DNA from: Sphingobacteriales bacterium
GTDB taxonomy: Bacteria > Bacteroidota > Bacteroidia > Chitinophagales > UBA2359
Length of the DNA: 64,000 nt
Direction: 5' to 3'
NCBI GenBank assembly: GCA_016706405.1
Contig: JADJJT010000002.1
Coordinates: forward strand, 496,001 to 560,000
Shown: positions 46,601-52,770 of the stretch, one piece after another
How the letters are laid out: the number at the start of each line of letters is the position of its first letter
Numbering within the stretch: position 1 is the first letter of the stretch
The notes under the pieces: generated by a model
The model's database searches: none
What the model saw: the letters and a program-made list of their open reading frames with translations, nothing else
What the model was told of the DNA's origin: nothing
Translations under genes and position numbers: made by a program

Positions 46601-49580
46601 GCACTATGTTGAGGCTTATTTTGAAGGCAATAAACTTTGCGATGATACCAACGAATGTATGTCGCCCGAACCTTGCCAACCCGAACCTTGTGATTTAGAC
46701 CTTGCCGACGTAAAAGTAGGCAATTGCTACTACGATGCCCAAAGTGGCACCAGCAAACACTTGGTGTCGTTTATGGTAAGCTGGGTTAATGCCCCCGATG
46801 CTGAAACCATATTAGTAACTGTTGATGGTAATACCCAAAGCATTAATCCGGATATTACTACCTCACCTGTACTGATGTCGTTTGCAGCTAATGCCGATGG
46901 TTTGAACCATAATATTAGCGCACACTTCTCGCTAACTAAAGATTGCGACGATATGAAAACATACAAAGCCCCGGCTTCATGTACCCCCGATTGTAATCTT
47001 GAGGTGGAAAATGTTGTTGAAGGTGAATGTTACTGGGATGCTGCCAACCAACAAAGTAAGTACAAACTTACCTTTAGCGTTAGTTGGACAGGAGCACCCG
47101 CCGGCGAATTAATAATTGTAACCGTTGATGGCCAAACTAAAACCATTGACCCCAAAGTTACTAGCTCGCCAACTACACTATCCTTTACCTTAGCTGCCGA
47201 TGGCAAAATGCACGAAATTGATGCAACGTTTAATAAAACTAAACTTTGTGACGATACCAATGAATGTTGGGCACCTGAAGGCTGCGAACCAGCATGCGAC
47301 CTTTACTTATCGAAAGTAAATGTTGGCAACTGTTACTGGGATGGCACTCAAAGCAAGTACAATGTTACCTTTAATGTGAACTGGGCAAACGCTCCCGCTG
47401 GTCAGGTAATTAATATTTTGGCTGGTGGTAAAACCCAAACCATTAACCCTGCCTTAACTACTTCGCCCGCTTCGGTTAGCTTTACCCTAACTGCCGATGG
47501 CTTGGCCGATGTATTAAGTGCTGCCTTTAGTGGCAATGCTAACTGTGCCGATAGCGAAACTATTAAAGCTCCGGATAACTGTAAACCCGGCGATTGCAAC
47601 CTTGAAGTTATGAACATCATGGCTGGCTCGTGCTACTGGGATTCGGGAACTAACAGCAGTATGTTTACCCTTGAGTTTGACGTGTACTGGGAAAATGCTC
47701 CTGCTGGCGAAACAATTATTGTTACGGTTAATGGTATGAACTTTACAATTGACCCAAGCATTACTACCTCGCCCAAACACATGAGCGTTACCTTACCCGC
47801 AAATGGTGCTAAACACTATATTGAGGCTTACTTCTCGAAAACCAAGATGTGTGATGATACCAACGAATGTATGTCGCCCAAACCTTGCACGCCCGAGTGT
47901 AACCTTGAGCTAACGAATGTAAATGTAGGCGATTGCTTCTACGATACTGAATTAGGCATGGGCAAGTACAACCTAACCTATACTGTTAGTTGGTCGAATG
48001 CACCTGCCGGCGAAACTATTAAAGTAACAGTTGATGGTCAAAACAAAACCATTGACCCAGCTATTACTACTTCTCCGGCCACCTTTACCGTAACGCTTAA
48101 TGCCGATGGCAAAGTTCATAATTTAGTAGCACAATTCTCGACTACTAAACTATGTGGCGACACCAACGAATATTGCGCACCTGGTGCTTGTGCTACTAAA
48201 GCTGCCCTTGGCGACTTTGTATGGCTTGACCTTGACGGAGACGGCAACCAAGACGCAGGCGAACCCGGTATTGCAGGTGTTGTTGTTACCCTATATGACG
48301 ACGCGAATAACATTATTGGTACTACTACTACTAACGCAAGTGGTTACTATAGCTTCACTAACCTAAATCCGGGAACTTATACCGTTAAAGTTCCAATTTT
48401 AGGCCCCAACGGCGAACAGCTAACAACTACTTCGTACTATACCACTACCCTTGAACCTGGCGAAACCGATAATACCCTTGACTTTGGCTATATCTGCCAC
48501 AGCAAAATTGGTAACACTGTGTTTATGGATACCAACGGTAATGGAGTTCAAGATGTTGGCGAACCTGGCGTGCCAAATATTAAGGTTTATTTAACCTTGC
48601 CCAACGGCTCGACTACAATGGCAACTACCAATAACAACGGTACTTACTCGTTCAATAACTTGTTACCAGGCAACTACGTGGTTGCTGTTATCAACGGCCC
48701 AGCTAATTCAAATGCCACCACGCCTACCTCGTTTAATGTAACACTAAGCGGTTGCAACGACGACAACGACAATGACTTTGGCTTCCAACCCAAAACCCCT
48801 ACAGGTCAAATTGGCGACTTTGTATGGAATGATATTGACGGCGATGGTGTTCACGACTTTGGCGAACCCGGAATTGACGGTGTAATTGTTACCTTGGTTC
48901 ACCCCGATGGTACAATAGAAACTACTACTACTTCGGGCGGCGGTTTGTACTTGTTTACCGATTTACCTGCTGGCAACTACCAAGTAATTGTAGGCAGCGG
49001 CCCAAGTGGCTACGCCTTAACTACCGTAGGAAGCTACAACGTTAGCCTAAGCGAAGGTGAAATTGATTTAACCAACGACTTTGGCTTCCAACCACCTGCA
49101 CAGCTTGGCTCAATTGGCGACTTTGTATGGTTCGATAGCGACGGCGACGGCGTACAAGACGCTGGCGAAGCAGGTATAGGTGGTGTTACTGTAACCCTAT
49201 ACGATGGCAGTAACAACGTAATTGGTATTCAACAGACGGATGCTAAAGGTAACTACTTGTTTACCAACTTGCCTGCCGGAAATTACGAGGTAGTTGTGGA
49301 TATTACCACAGTTCCTTCCGGATTTACGCCAACAACCCCAACTTCGTACACTTTGTACTTGGCAACTGGCGAAGACGATTTAGACAACGACTTTGGATTT
49401 GATGGTGAATCTTCAGAATACTGTGTACAACCTGGCACCCCATTGGTAATTTGCCCACCTATTGGCCCCAACGAACATATTGACTTTGAAGCATCTGGTT
49501 GTAAATGTTCTATTAAGCCCGAGGGTGAAGATTGCATTAAGTTTACGCCATTACCGGATTTGAAGGCATTAAAATTATAA
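37548..49580 (+). CDS. Giant T9SS surface protein, central segment (DUF11, SprB-like, Cys and SdrD B-like repeats)
   Basis: An uninterrupted 4,010-codon frame. It opens inside the DUF11 array without a signal peptide (ATG in GATGATAACG-type acidic linker sequence) and so is a continuation rather than a real start. Blocks by residue: DUF11 (about 30-495), SprB-like Ig units (about 500-905), eight DUF11 (about 912-2137), 14 units of a Cys repeat of about 100 residues (about 2141-3547), four SdrD B-like domains with DxDGDGxQDxGEPG calcium loops (about 3553-3955), then the start of a Cys domain. It stops at 49578-49580 because one base is missing in TTACCGGATTTG near 49556. Restoring it gives PLPGFEGIKII and joins the C-terminal segment. 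The expected product is an elongated, calcium- and disulfide-stabilised surface fibre. Confidence 0.88.
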   Translation: MADDNVTDQDGKNGGDEDDHDPAEIIIDIFDLALDKKLANGQPASVFPGDDVTFTITVYNQGSVDAYNIEVVDYMLEGLVLNDADWTDNAGIISYNTPIALLPAGQSTSIDITFTVPGIATGAIYNYAEIESADNDDDAHNEHPGDVDSNPDDDPFNDGPYVDDEINEKPPIDEDDQDLAFILVTPPGTFDLALRKVISPNQQLPVSEGSDITFTITVFNQGAVDAYNIEVVDYIPTELTLNDNDWVDNNNGTANYVIAGPIPPGGSATVDITFTINDGVSGTIYNFAEIESADNDNNPDNNQPIDFDSNPDRNPDNDGPVVDDEINNAGGDEDDHDVAPVNVGQFDLALIKTLAAGQPAVVAPGSLVTFTITVFNQGDVDAYNVEVVDYIPTELTLNDNDWIDNNNGTANYIIAGPVPAGGSTTVDITFAVGVSVSGEVVNLSEIESAENANGINLPDVDSTPDRNPNNDGPVTDNEINNSNGDEDDHDPASITVTGPPCPEIVAEVAVVDAECGKMNGTAYVTVADDAAAYTYAWSTGATTQAISGLSGGLYQVTVTSIARPECSTVKEVGVGEIGGPIVIATPTDANCISGEGSIALSWTNGVAGYAISWTGPENGNDNTMAMNYVINGLVAGVYRIEVKDANDCSDIAIVEIKPSNGLTVSATPTNASCGESDGSIAISVSGGSANYQYFINNVLLATQASNNYTASNIPGGSYLVKVVDKNGCYGEAEVTLTNPSDMVFGVWTVENANCSGDMGALIYDAANGDASVSVVVSPKGSNGVLASFSANVSQSLTASAGTYVVTYTDANGCVNIEELTIEAPEPLDYYVEYTHPGCYNNDGVISIVEITGTNNPVISVKDANNIEVGTTAVTTGLSAGTYTVSVSYTGVNGETCDKVVNVTLEPTMKGCTFDLALIKQLGVGQPSAVLPGESVTFTITVFNQGDIDAYNIAITDYIPAGLILNDSDWTNNAGLATLNTPIASLLQGQSTTVDITFTYDGSVTSEITNLAEITDAEDIDGNHPDDIDSNPDNEPDNDIIGGDDVTDNSNGDEDDHDPATITGQIFDLALVKKLSAGQSATVAPGDPVIFTITVYNQGTVTAQNIELTDYIPNGLTLNDGDWTNNGDGTASYMLAGPIAAGSSTTVDIAFVAGNIEGQIMNLAEITSATDTDGDVMEDIDSNPDNEPDNDTIGGDDVTDNSNGDEDDHDPAYINVAQEAVYDLALRKTLANGQSAVVKYGDNVTFTIEVFNQGNKDVLDIEVVDYIPAGLTLNDADWTDNGNGTASILLPGVLQPGQSVTVDITLTVNNNAPLGALVNMAEIFGAKDENGNPIDDVDSTPDTNPNNDPTVDDEINNNGGDEDDHDPATITLEVFDLALIKTLAPGQTGPWYAGGNITFRIKVFNQGTIPADNIEITDYIPTQLTLNDNDWTNNGNGTASIVLTDVLAPGAQTFVDITFTINPGVTGEVKNLAEISNATDDNGNPQDDNDSTPNDNPDDDPFGGDDITDNSNGDEDDSDPHTFPVSEFDLALVKKLANGQASTVGPNDLVTFTITVYNQGNVAAKNIDIVDYIPSGLILNDNDWTNNGNGTASYTIAGPINPGGSATVDITFTVSANASGSIVNLTEISDAEDTSGNHPDDVDSTPDTNSGNDTIGGDDITDNSNGDEDDHDPATINVEQPKDFDLALVKKLKLGQSATVQPGDNVTFTITVYNQGELTAYNIDVIDYIPSGLSLNDNDWTNNGDGTASYTIAGPIVPGQSASVDITLTVNSGVSGNFTNLAEITDAEDADGNHPEDIDSNPDDNPDNDTVGGNDITDNSNNDEDDHDPETITVPEPGTFDLALIKKLKAGQSSKVLVGSSVTFTITVFNQGEVAAYNVDVIDYIPNGLTLNDSDWTNNGDGTASYTLAGPIAPGQSASVDITFTVGYNPGQIVNLSEITDAEDEDGNHPEDEDSNPDNNPENDTIGGDDTTDNSNGDEDDHDPSVIDVVEFDLALVKKLAGGQPAEVNVGDNVTFTITVYNQGGVAATDIEITDYMPTGLILNDNDWTNNGNNTATYTIEGPLAPGASTSVDITFTVGANASGTIENGAEISDAKDENGNPVDDVDSTPDTNPGNDTYVDDVINNSGGDEDDHDKEPVTIKPPCDIEIANIEVSDCEYKGDKSKATLTFDLVWSNAKPNDIITVNIDGNGYLVFTNNTTSPHTMSVTIDADGSDNNQITAQFLNNPNCADADYFDAPNPCAPGLCDLLITQVSGTPCYVDPITGKSVADITFMIFYTNPPKDEIIIVTLDGQEQHIDPATQPSPVSMLFTIPADGTEHEIEAYFIWTKTCGDTNECMSPKPCTPECNLEVDNVDVGDCYFKEGTGESIYDVSFTVAWENAPVGELIYVSVGGQTQSIDPAITTSPTTLTFTLPATGVVENINATFATTTLCDDTNEFWAPEPCAPECEISICDVTVGPCEWNGETSEYNLSLKVIWSGAPSGELLKVVVGGQTYTIDPSVTTSPAIINFTLAADGEYETISAMFTGNYNCGDTYCYNSPDDCKPADCNLEVDDVIVGYCNWDAELSESIYNISFVLTWANAPAGDKIEVTVDGNVQTIDPALVTSPQTLTFTGLIADGFKHNINATFKGQTICDDTNEFWAPNACEPPCNIDIYGINIGPCQYDKGDLYSYYEAEFYVSWQNAPVGQLLQVTIGGDHVFIDPAFETSPKLVKMTLPALGGLKTIIASFDAAGKCEEKAQFDAPENCKPGECNLEITDVSMTDCKWNGTTSQFDLSFVVHWTNAPEGEDIIVKIGSQSKTITPASANGSQTVSFTLTADGKKHNIDAYFEYTKICDDSNECWSPEPCKPDCVVNIDNINKGDCYWNGTESLYDVTVKVSWQYPASSTLVVSVGGKTQTLNIADISSPTFVTFTGLQADGLAENVTAQLGTGCSDSEGYKAPDDSCKPGECNLEVTNMAQGPCYWDGSASKFALSFDVSWQNAPAGKIIVTVGGQTQSFTPATKDGTKSVSFTLDANGAMHYVEAYFEGNKLCDDTNECMSPEPCQPEPCDLDLADVKVGNCYYDAQSGTSKHLVSFMVSWVNAPDAETILVTVDGNTQSINPDITTSPVLMSFAANADGLNHNISAHFSLTKDCDDMKTYKAPASCTPDCNLEVENVVEGECYWDAANQQSKYKLTFSVSWTGAPAGELIIVTVDGQTKTIDPKVTSSPTTLSFTLAADGKMHEIDATFNKTKLCDDTNECWAPEGCEPACDLYLSKVNVGNCYWDGTQSKYNVTFNVNWANAPAGQVINILAGGKTQTINPALTTSPASVSFTLTADGLADVLSAAFSGNANCADSETIKAPDNCKPGDCNLEVMNIMAGSCYWDSGTNSSMFTLEFDVYWENAPAGETIIVTVNGMNFTIDPSITTSPKHMSVTLPANGAKHYIEAYFSKTKMCDDTNECMSPKPCTPECNLELTNVNVGDCFYDTELGMGKYNLTYTVSWSNAPAGETIKVTVDGQNKTIDPAITTSPATFTVTLNADGKVHNLVAQFSTTKLCGDTNEYCAPGACATKAALGDFVWLDLDGDGNQDAGEPGIAGVVVTLYDDANNIIGTTTTNASGYYSFTNLNPGTYTVKVPILGPNGEQLTTTSYYTTTLEPGETDNTLDFGYICHSKIGNTVFMDTNGNGVQDVGEPGVPNIKVYLTLPNGSTTMATTNNNGTYSFNNLLPGNYVVAVINGPANSNATTPTSFNVTLSGCNDDNDNDFGFQPKTPTGQIGDFVWNDIDGDGVHDFGEPGIDGVIVTLVHPDGTIETTTTSGGGLYLFTDLPAGNYQVIVGSGPSGYALTTVGSYNVSLSEGEIDLTNDFGFQPPAQLGSIGDFVWFDSDGDGVQDAGEAGIGGVTVTLYDGSNNVIGIQQTDAKGNYLFTNLPAGNYEVVVDITTVPSGFTPTTPTSYTLYLATGEDDLDNDFGFDGESSEYCVQPGTPLVICPPIGPNEHIDFEASGCKCSIKPEGEDCIKFTPLPDLKALKL
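39046..40270 (+). repeat. SprB-like Ig repeat block inserted between DUF11 arrays
   Basis: About four units of 85-110 residues with a leading Cys (DAECGKMNGTAYV, DANCISGEGSIAL, NASCGESDGSIAI, NANCSGDMGAL), WSTGATTQAISGLSGGLYQVTVT-type centres and D-NGC ends. They resemble SprB adhesin repeats of gliding Bacteroidota. The block separates 12 upstream from 8 downstream DUF11 repeats. Confidence 0.75.
40283..43960 (+). repeat. Eight diverged DUF11 repeats
   Basis: Units start near 40283, 40746, 41212, 41670, 42130, 42600, 43070 and 43520, about 155 residues each. Each has FDLALxKxLxxGQ, VTFTITVxNQG, IPxGLxLNDxDWTNNGxGTASYxxxGPI, and an acidic tail close to DNSNGDEDDHDPATI. The copies are clearly diverged, unlike the 34261-37622 array. 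Confidence 0.88.
43969..48190 (+). repeat. Fourteen copies of an unrecognised Cys-bearing repeat of about 100 residues
   Basis: Consensus pieces are CNLEVxNVxVGDCYWDG, VSWxNAPAGExIxVTVDGQ, TIDPAxTTSPxTLxFTL, ADGxxHxIxAxF, and TKLCDDTNECWxPEPCxPEC. Units alternate between an A type (CNLEV start, CDDTNE end) and a B type (less regular start, CADSE-like end with APDNC); the order is B A A B A B A B A B A B A A. Each has 4-6 cysteines, suggesting disulfides. I do not know this repeat from any named family. Confidence 0.85.
48205..49410 (+). repeat. Four SdrD B-like (Cna_B-type) calcium-loop domains
   Basis: Starts near 48205, 48500, 48810 and 49110. Each has IGDFVWxDxDGDGxQDxGEPGIxGVxVTL, a YxFTNLxPGxYxV strand and an acidic NDFGF end, as in the B domains of staphylococcal Sdr surface proteins. 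These probably bind calcium and stiffen the stalk. Confidence 0.88.
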
Positions 49581-49720
49581 ACATTACCATTTGTAAGGAC
49601 AAGGACCTAACTGATTGTCATGTTGTTTCGGTAGTTGTTTATGTTGGATGCTCAACCCCCGACGCTGTAAACGATAACGTAGTTATTAAACCCGGACAAG
49701 TAATATTTAACGGTACTACA

Positions 49721-51409
49721 ATGCCCGACGCCAACGGATACGATGGCACAGACAACCCAGTAACCTTAAACGACTCTGACTTCTGCGACAATGATTTAGA
49801 CGTGAAAACTATTGTAACGCCACCTGCCAACGGTACAGCTACCGTAGTAAATGGCGAAGTAGTTTATACACCTAATACCGGATTTAGCGGAACTGACTCG
49901 TATGTTTACCAGGTTTGCAACGATTGCGGTAAATGCGATAATGCTACTGTTACTATTACCGTTGAACAACCATGTAATACGCCTAACTGGTACGAAGTTT
50001 GCACCGAACCGATGCAATCAATAACAGTTTGTCCTGAGTTTTGCTTGGCCGATGGCTACACCATTGTTGATGCGCAAACAACTTATAACTGCTCACTTAC
50101 CTGGACAACCGAGTGCGTAACTTACAAACCCTTGCCGCTATTTACTGGTAAAGATACCATTGTAGTAAAAGCTTGCTTAGGTGTAAACTGCGAAACCAAG
50201 TATGTAGTTGTAACTGTTGGAGATTGCGACGGCAGTGGCTGCGAACCCGAGGATATTACCGTGTGTACCAAACCTGGTAAAGTCGAAAATATTTGCCCCG
50301 AGTTTTGTTTGGCCGATGCTGAAATAACCGACTTTAACGCACCATTTAACTGCGAAGTAACCCAAATTGGCAACTGCTTGAAGTTTAAAGCATTGCCTGG
50401 CAACCTTGGCGAAGAAGTGATTACTGTTAAAGCATGCAATAACAAAGGCGAATGCGAAACCATTACGATAACCGTTAAAATTACCTCAACAGGTGATTGT
50501 AACGAACCGATTAATAACCCACCAGTGGCTGTTGATGACAGTGCAACCTCAAGCGGCGGCGAAACCGTTTCTATTAATGTACTTACCAACGACAGCGACC
50601 CCGATGGCGACCCCATAACCATTACCAACCATACCGAACCGCTACATGGTACTTTAACTCAAGTTGGCAATACCTTCCAATATACCCCCGACGAAGGTTA
50701 CGAAGGAATTGATGTGTTTACTTACACCATCTGCGACAACAAAGGTTTATGCGACCAGGCAACCGTTACAATCAATGTGGTTGACAATGCTTGCGAAGAA
50801 ATTACCTTCATTTGTGCCGAACCTGTAACGCCAATAATTATTTGCCCGAACTTCTGCGGCTTAGGTGGTAACGACATCACAATTACCGATGCCCAAACCA
50901 CTTACAACTGTAGCATTAAGTACCTTGACGGCGCTTGTATAAAATACACAGCTTTACCACTGTTTGCCGGACAAGAAACGATAACTATTACCGGATGTAA
51001 CGAGTTTGGCGAATGTAAAACGATTGATGTAGTTGTTAATGTTACCTCCGACTGCGATGACGACAACCAAGGTTTTAATGGCAACAACAACGGCAACAAT
51101 AACGGTATAAATAAAGAATATTATAGCGAGAAACTTGATGATAATACCAACTACGACGAAGCACGTATGAGCATCTTCCCAGTTCCGGCTATTACCCACG
51201 CTATGATAAGCTTTACTACCCTTGCCGAAGAAAATGTTCGCTTGGAAGTACGCAACGTAAACGGCGGCTTAGTTTACAACAGCAATTACCAAACAACTGC
51301 TGGAATGAACCTGCACCGCCTAAATACCGAACACTATGCCGCTGGCTTGTATATTGTTACAATACACGGCCAAAACAAAGAGCTTGTAAGCAAGTTCGTT
51401 AAGCAATAG
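49721..51409 (+). CDS. Giant T9SS surface protein, C-terminal segment (cadherin-like, Cys domains, sorting domain)
   Basis: A 562-codon frame from an internal ATG; the same frame is in fact open from 49556, where it joins the central segment after one missing base. It contains two cadherin-like repeats (a partial one ending FSGTDSYVYQVCNDCG, and PPVAVDDSATSSGG with NDSDPDGDPITI), three Cys-bracketed domains of about 85 residues (VCTEPMQSITVCPEFC, VCTKPGKVENICPEFC, ICAEPVTPIIICPNFC), and an Asn/Gly-rich spacer (GNNNGNNNG). A type A sorting domain closes it (SIFPVPAITHAMISF, VRNVNGGLVYN, YAAGLYIVTIHGQ, SKFVK). The tail closely matches that of the 28840-32598 protein. A strong terminator follows. 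Confidence 0.88.
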   Translation: MPDANGYDGTDNPVTLNDSDFCDNDLDVKTIVTPPANGTATVVNGEVVYTPNTGFSGTDSYVYQVCNDCGKCDNATVTITVEQPCNTPNWYEVCTEPMQSITVCPEFCLADGYTIVDAQTTYNCSLTWTTECVTYKPLPLFTGKDTIVVKACLGVNCETKYVVVTVGDCDGSGCEPEDITVCTKPGKVENICPEFCLADAEITDFNAPFNCEVTQIGNCLKFKALPGNLGEEVITVKACNNKGECETITITVKITSTGDCNEPINNPPVAVDDSATSSGGETVSINVLTNDSDPDGDPITITNHTEPLHGTLTQVGNTFQYTPDEGYEGIDVFTYTICDNKGLCDQATVTINVVDNACEEITFICAEPVTPIIICPNFCGLGGNDITITDAQTTYNCSIKYLDGACIKYTALPLFAGQETITITGCNEFGECKTIDVVVNVTSDCDDDNQGFNGNNNGNNNGINKEYYSEKLDDNTNYDEARMSIFPVPAITHAMISFTTLAEENVRLEVRNVNGGLVYNSNYQTTAGMNLHRLNTEHYAAGLYIVTIHGQNKELVSKFVKQ

Positions 51410-51458
51410 GCGTTCGATGACTAACCTGTAAGGGCTTTACAATCTTGATAGATGAAAT

Positions 51459-51490
51459 GTCCCCGCACCGCAAGGTGTGGGGGCTTTTTT
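51459..51490 (+). terminator. Intrinsic terminator after the giant gene
   Basis: GTCCCCGCACC pairs with GGTGTGGGGGC around a GCAA tetraloop, followed by six T. Confidence 0.9.
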
Positions 51491-51683
51491 ATTAGGGCTA
51501 TATACAGTACAAACAAAGACAAACTGTAGCAGCAAGCAAACCCTGGTCAACAGGTTGCCTGCTGTGCATTAATAAATGACATCAAAGGATTGGTAGGCGC
51601 AACTATTTGATATGTATATCCGGGTAAAAAGATAAAACAACATCAAAACAGACTAAACTCATACCGCTGGCAAATATATAGGT

Positions 51684-52397
51684 TTACAATAAACCTTCAT
51701 CGGCAAAGCTAAAATAGCTGCTTTCAGTTATAATTAAGTGATCAAATAATTGAATTTCAACGAGTTTGCAAGCCTCTTTAAGGCGATTAGTCAAATCTTT
51801 ATCGGCTTGGCTGGGTTGCAAATTTCCCGATGGGTGGTTGTGCGCTACAATAATTCCGGATGCTAACTTTTCAATGGCTGTTTTCAGTATGAGCCTTACA
51901 TCTGCAACGGTTCCGGAAATGCCACCTACACTAATTCGCAAGTAATCTATAACTTTGTTTGCCCTGTTTAGTGAAATCATCCAAAATTCTTCATGGGGCA
52001 AGTCGGCTAATTTGGGTTGTAAAATCTCGTAAACAGTATGGCTCGATTTTATCTGTACTTTTTCGAGGGCAGTAGCCAACTGCCGGCGCCGGCCTAATTC
52101 AAGAGCAGCCATAATTGAAATAGCTTTGGCCTCGCCAATGCCTTTGAATTGCATTAAGTCGCTAAGGTTATACTTTGCCAGCATATTTAGGTTGTTGTTA
52201 GCTTTGGTAAGTATATCTTTACAAAGATCAACCGCCGATTGAGTAGCCGACCCCGAGCCGATGAGAATAGCCAATAGCTCGGCGTTAGATAAGGCCTCAC
52301 GGCCTTTTGCCATTAGCTTTTCGCGGGGGCGGTCATCCTCAGCCCAATCTTTAATGACAAAACTTTTCGGCTTGGGATTATTATCTGACGGGTTCAT
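51684..52397 (-). CDS. radC: RadC family JAB/MPN-domain protein
   Basis: The 237-residue protein from the ATG at 52395-52397 (the frame extends to a TTG at 52406) has an N-terminal helix-hairpin-helix UPF0758 domain (FKGIGEAKA at about 84-92). A JAMM-type metal site follows: HNHPSG at about 186-191, then SQADKDL with its Asp at about 199. It was historically named a DNA repair protein; its biochemical role remains unclear, and it may be a metal-dependent nuclease or peptidase-like enzyme. It is complete and of typical length. The first gene after the giant locus, it runs towards it. Confidence 0.92.
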   Translation of the reverse strand: MNPSDNNPKPKSFVIKDWAEDDRPREKLMAKGREALSNAELLAILIGSGSATQSAVDLCKDILTKANNNLNMLAKYNLSDLMQFKGIGEAKAISIMAALELGRRRQLATALEKVQIKSSHTVYEILQPKLADLPHEEFWMISLNRANKVIDYLRISVGGISGTVADVRLILKTAIEKLASGIIVAHNHPSGNLQPSQADKDLTNRLKEACKLVEIQLFDHLIITESSYFSFADEGLL

Positions 52398-52416
52398 AAA
52401 TTTCAAATTTGTTTTG

Positions 52417-52424
52417 TAATTTTG
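52417..52424 (+). promoter_or_regulatory. -7 element (TAATTTTG) for the YHS lipoprotein gene
   Basis: An exact TAnnTTTG match, 51 bp upstream of the ATG at 52475. Confidence 0.5.
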
Positions 52425-52474
52425 GCCTAAATTTCTAACAAACTAATTAAAAAATCATCTTTTAATACTTACCA

Positions 52475-52762
52475 ATGAAAAAAATACCTGTTTTAGCTCT
52501 CTTTTTAACTTCATTTTTGCTGGTTTTGTTAGTTGCCTGTGGAGGTAATAATCAAAAAATGGGTGCCGACACTTCAAAACCCAGTATAAAAATAGCCGAT
52601 GAAACACAGCTTGCCACATGGAAAGACGTCGTTTGCGGCATGACTATGCGCAATTTGCCCATTAGCGATACGGCTGTGGTAAACGGCAAAATTTATCCGT
52701 TTTGTGCTGCCGAATGTAAAGCCGAGTTTAATAAAAACAGAGATAAATTTGTTTTAAATTAA
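52475..52762 (+). CDS. Small YHS-domain lipoprotein
   Basis: The 95-residue protein has a type II signal peptide (ALFLTSFLLVLLVAC, lipobox Cys at about 22). A short YHS domain follows: VVCGMTM with Cys at about 54, an intervening D-AVVNGKIYPF segment, and FCAAECKAEF with Cys at about 77 and 81. YHS domains are thought to bind metal, often copper, through these Cys and neighbouring residues. It would be anchored in the inner or outer membrane facing the periplasm. It ends 9 bp before the convergent SBBP/PKD gene ends. Confidence 0.88.
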   Translation: MKKIPVLALFLTSFLLVLLVACGGNNQKMGADTSKPSIKIADETQLATWKDVVCGMTMRNLPISDTAVVNGKIYPFCAAECKAEFNKNRDKFVLN

Positions 52763-52770
52763 TCTCTTTT

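Larger units (their letters stand above)
33091..51409 (+). other. Whole giant T9SS surface-protein locus (about 6,100 codons when frame breaks are ignored)
   Basis: I read 33091-51409 as one gene. The segment 33091-34677 supplies a signal peptide and the first repeats but no sorting domain. The segment 37548-49580 has no signal peptide and ends abruptly. The segment 49721-51409 has the sorting domain and no signal peptide. The coding pattern continues through every junction. Approximate order: signal peptide; 12 DUF11 repeats (33190-39040); SprB-like block (39046-40270); eight DUF11 repeats (40283-43960); 14 Cys repeats (43969-48190); four SdrD B-like domains (48205-49410); Cys domains plus cadherin-like repeats (49420-51060); type A sorting domain (51160-51409). 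No terminator or promoter is seen inside. It is flanked by strong terminators at 32633 and 51459. Confidence 0.8.

Noticed and set aside
37788..48313. Many minus-strand open frames of 60-140 codons opposite the giant gene
   Set aside because: They mirror the repeats of the plus-strand gene, have Ser/Val-rich shadow composition and no start signals or family matches.
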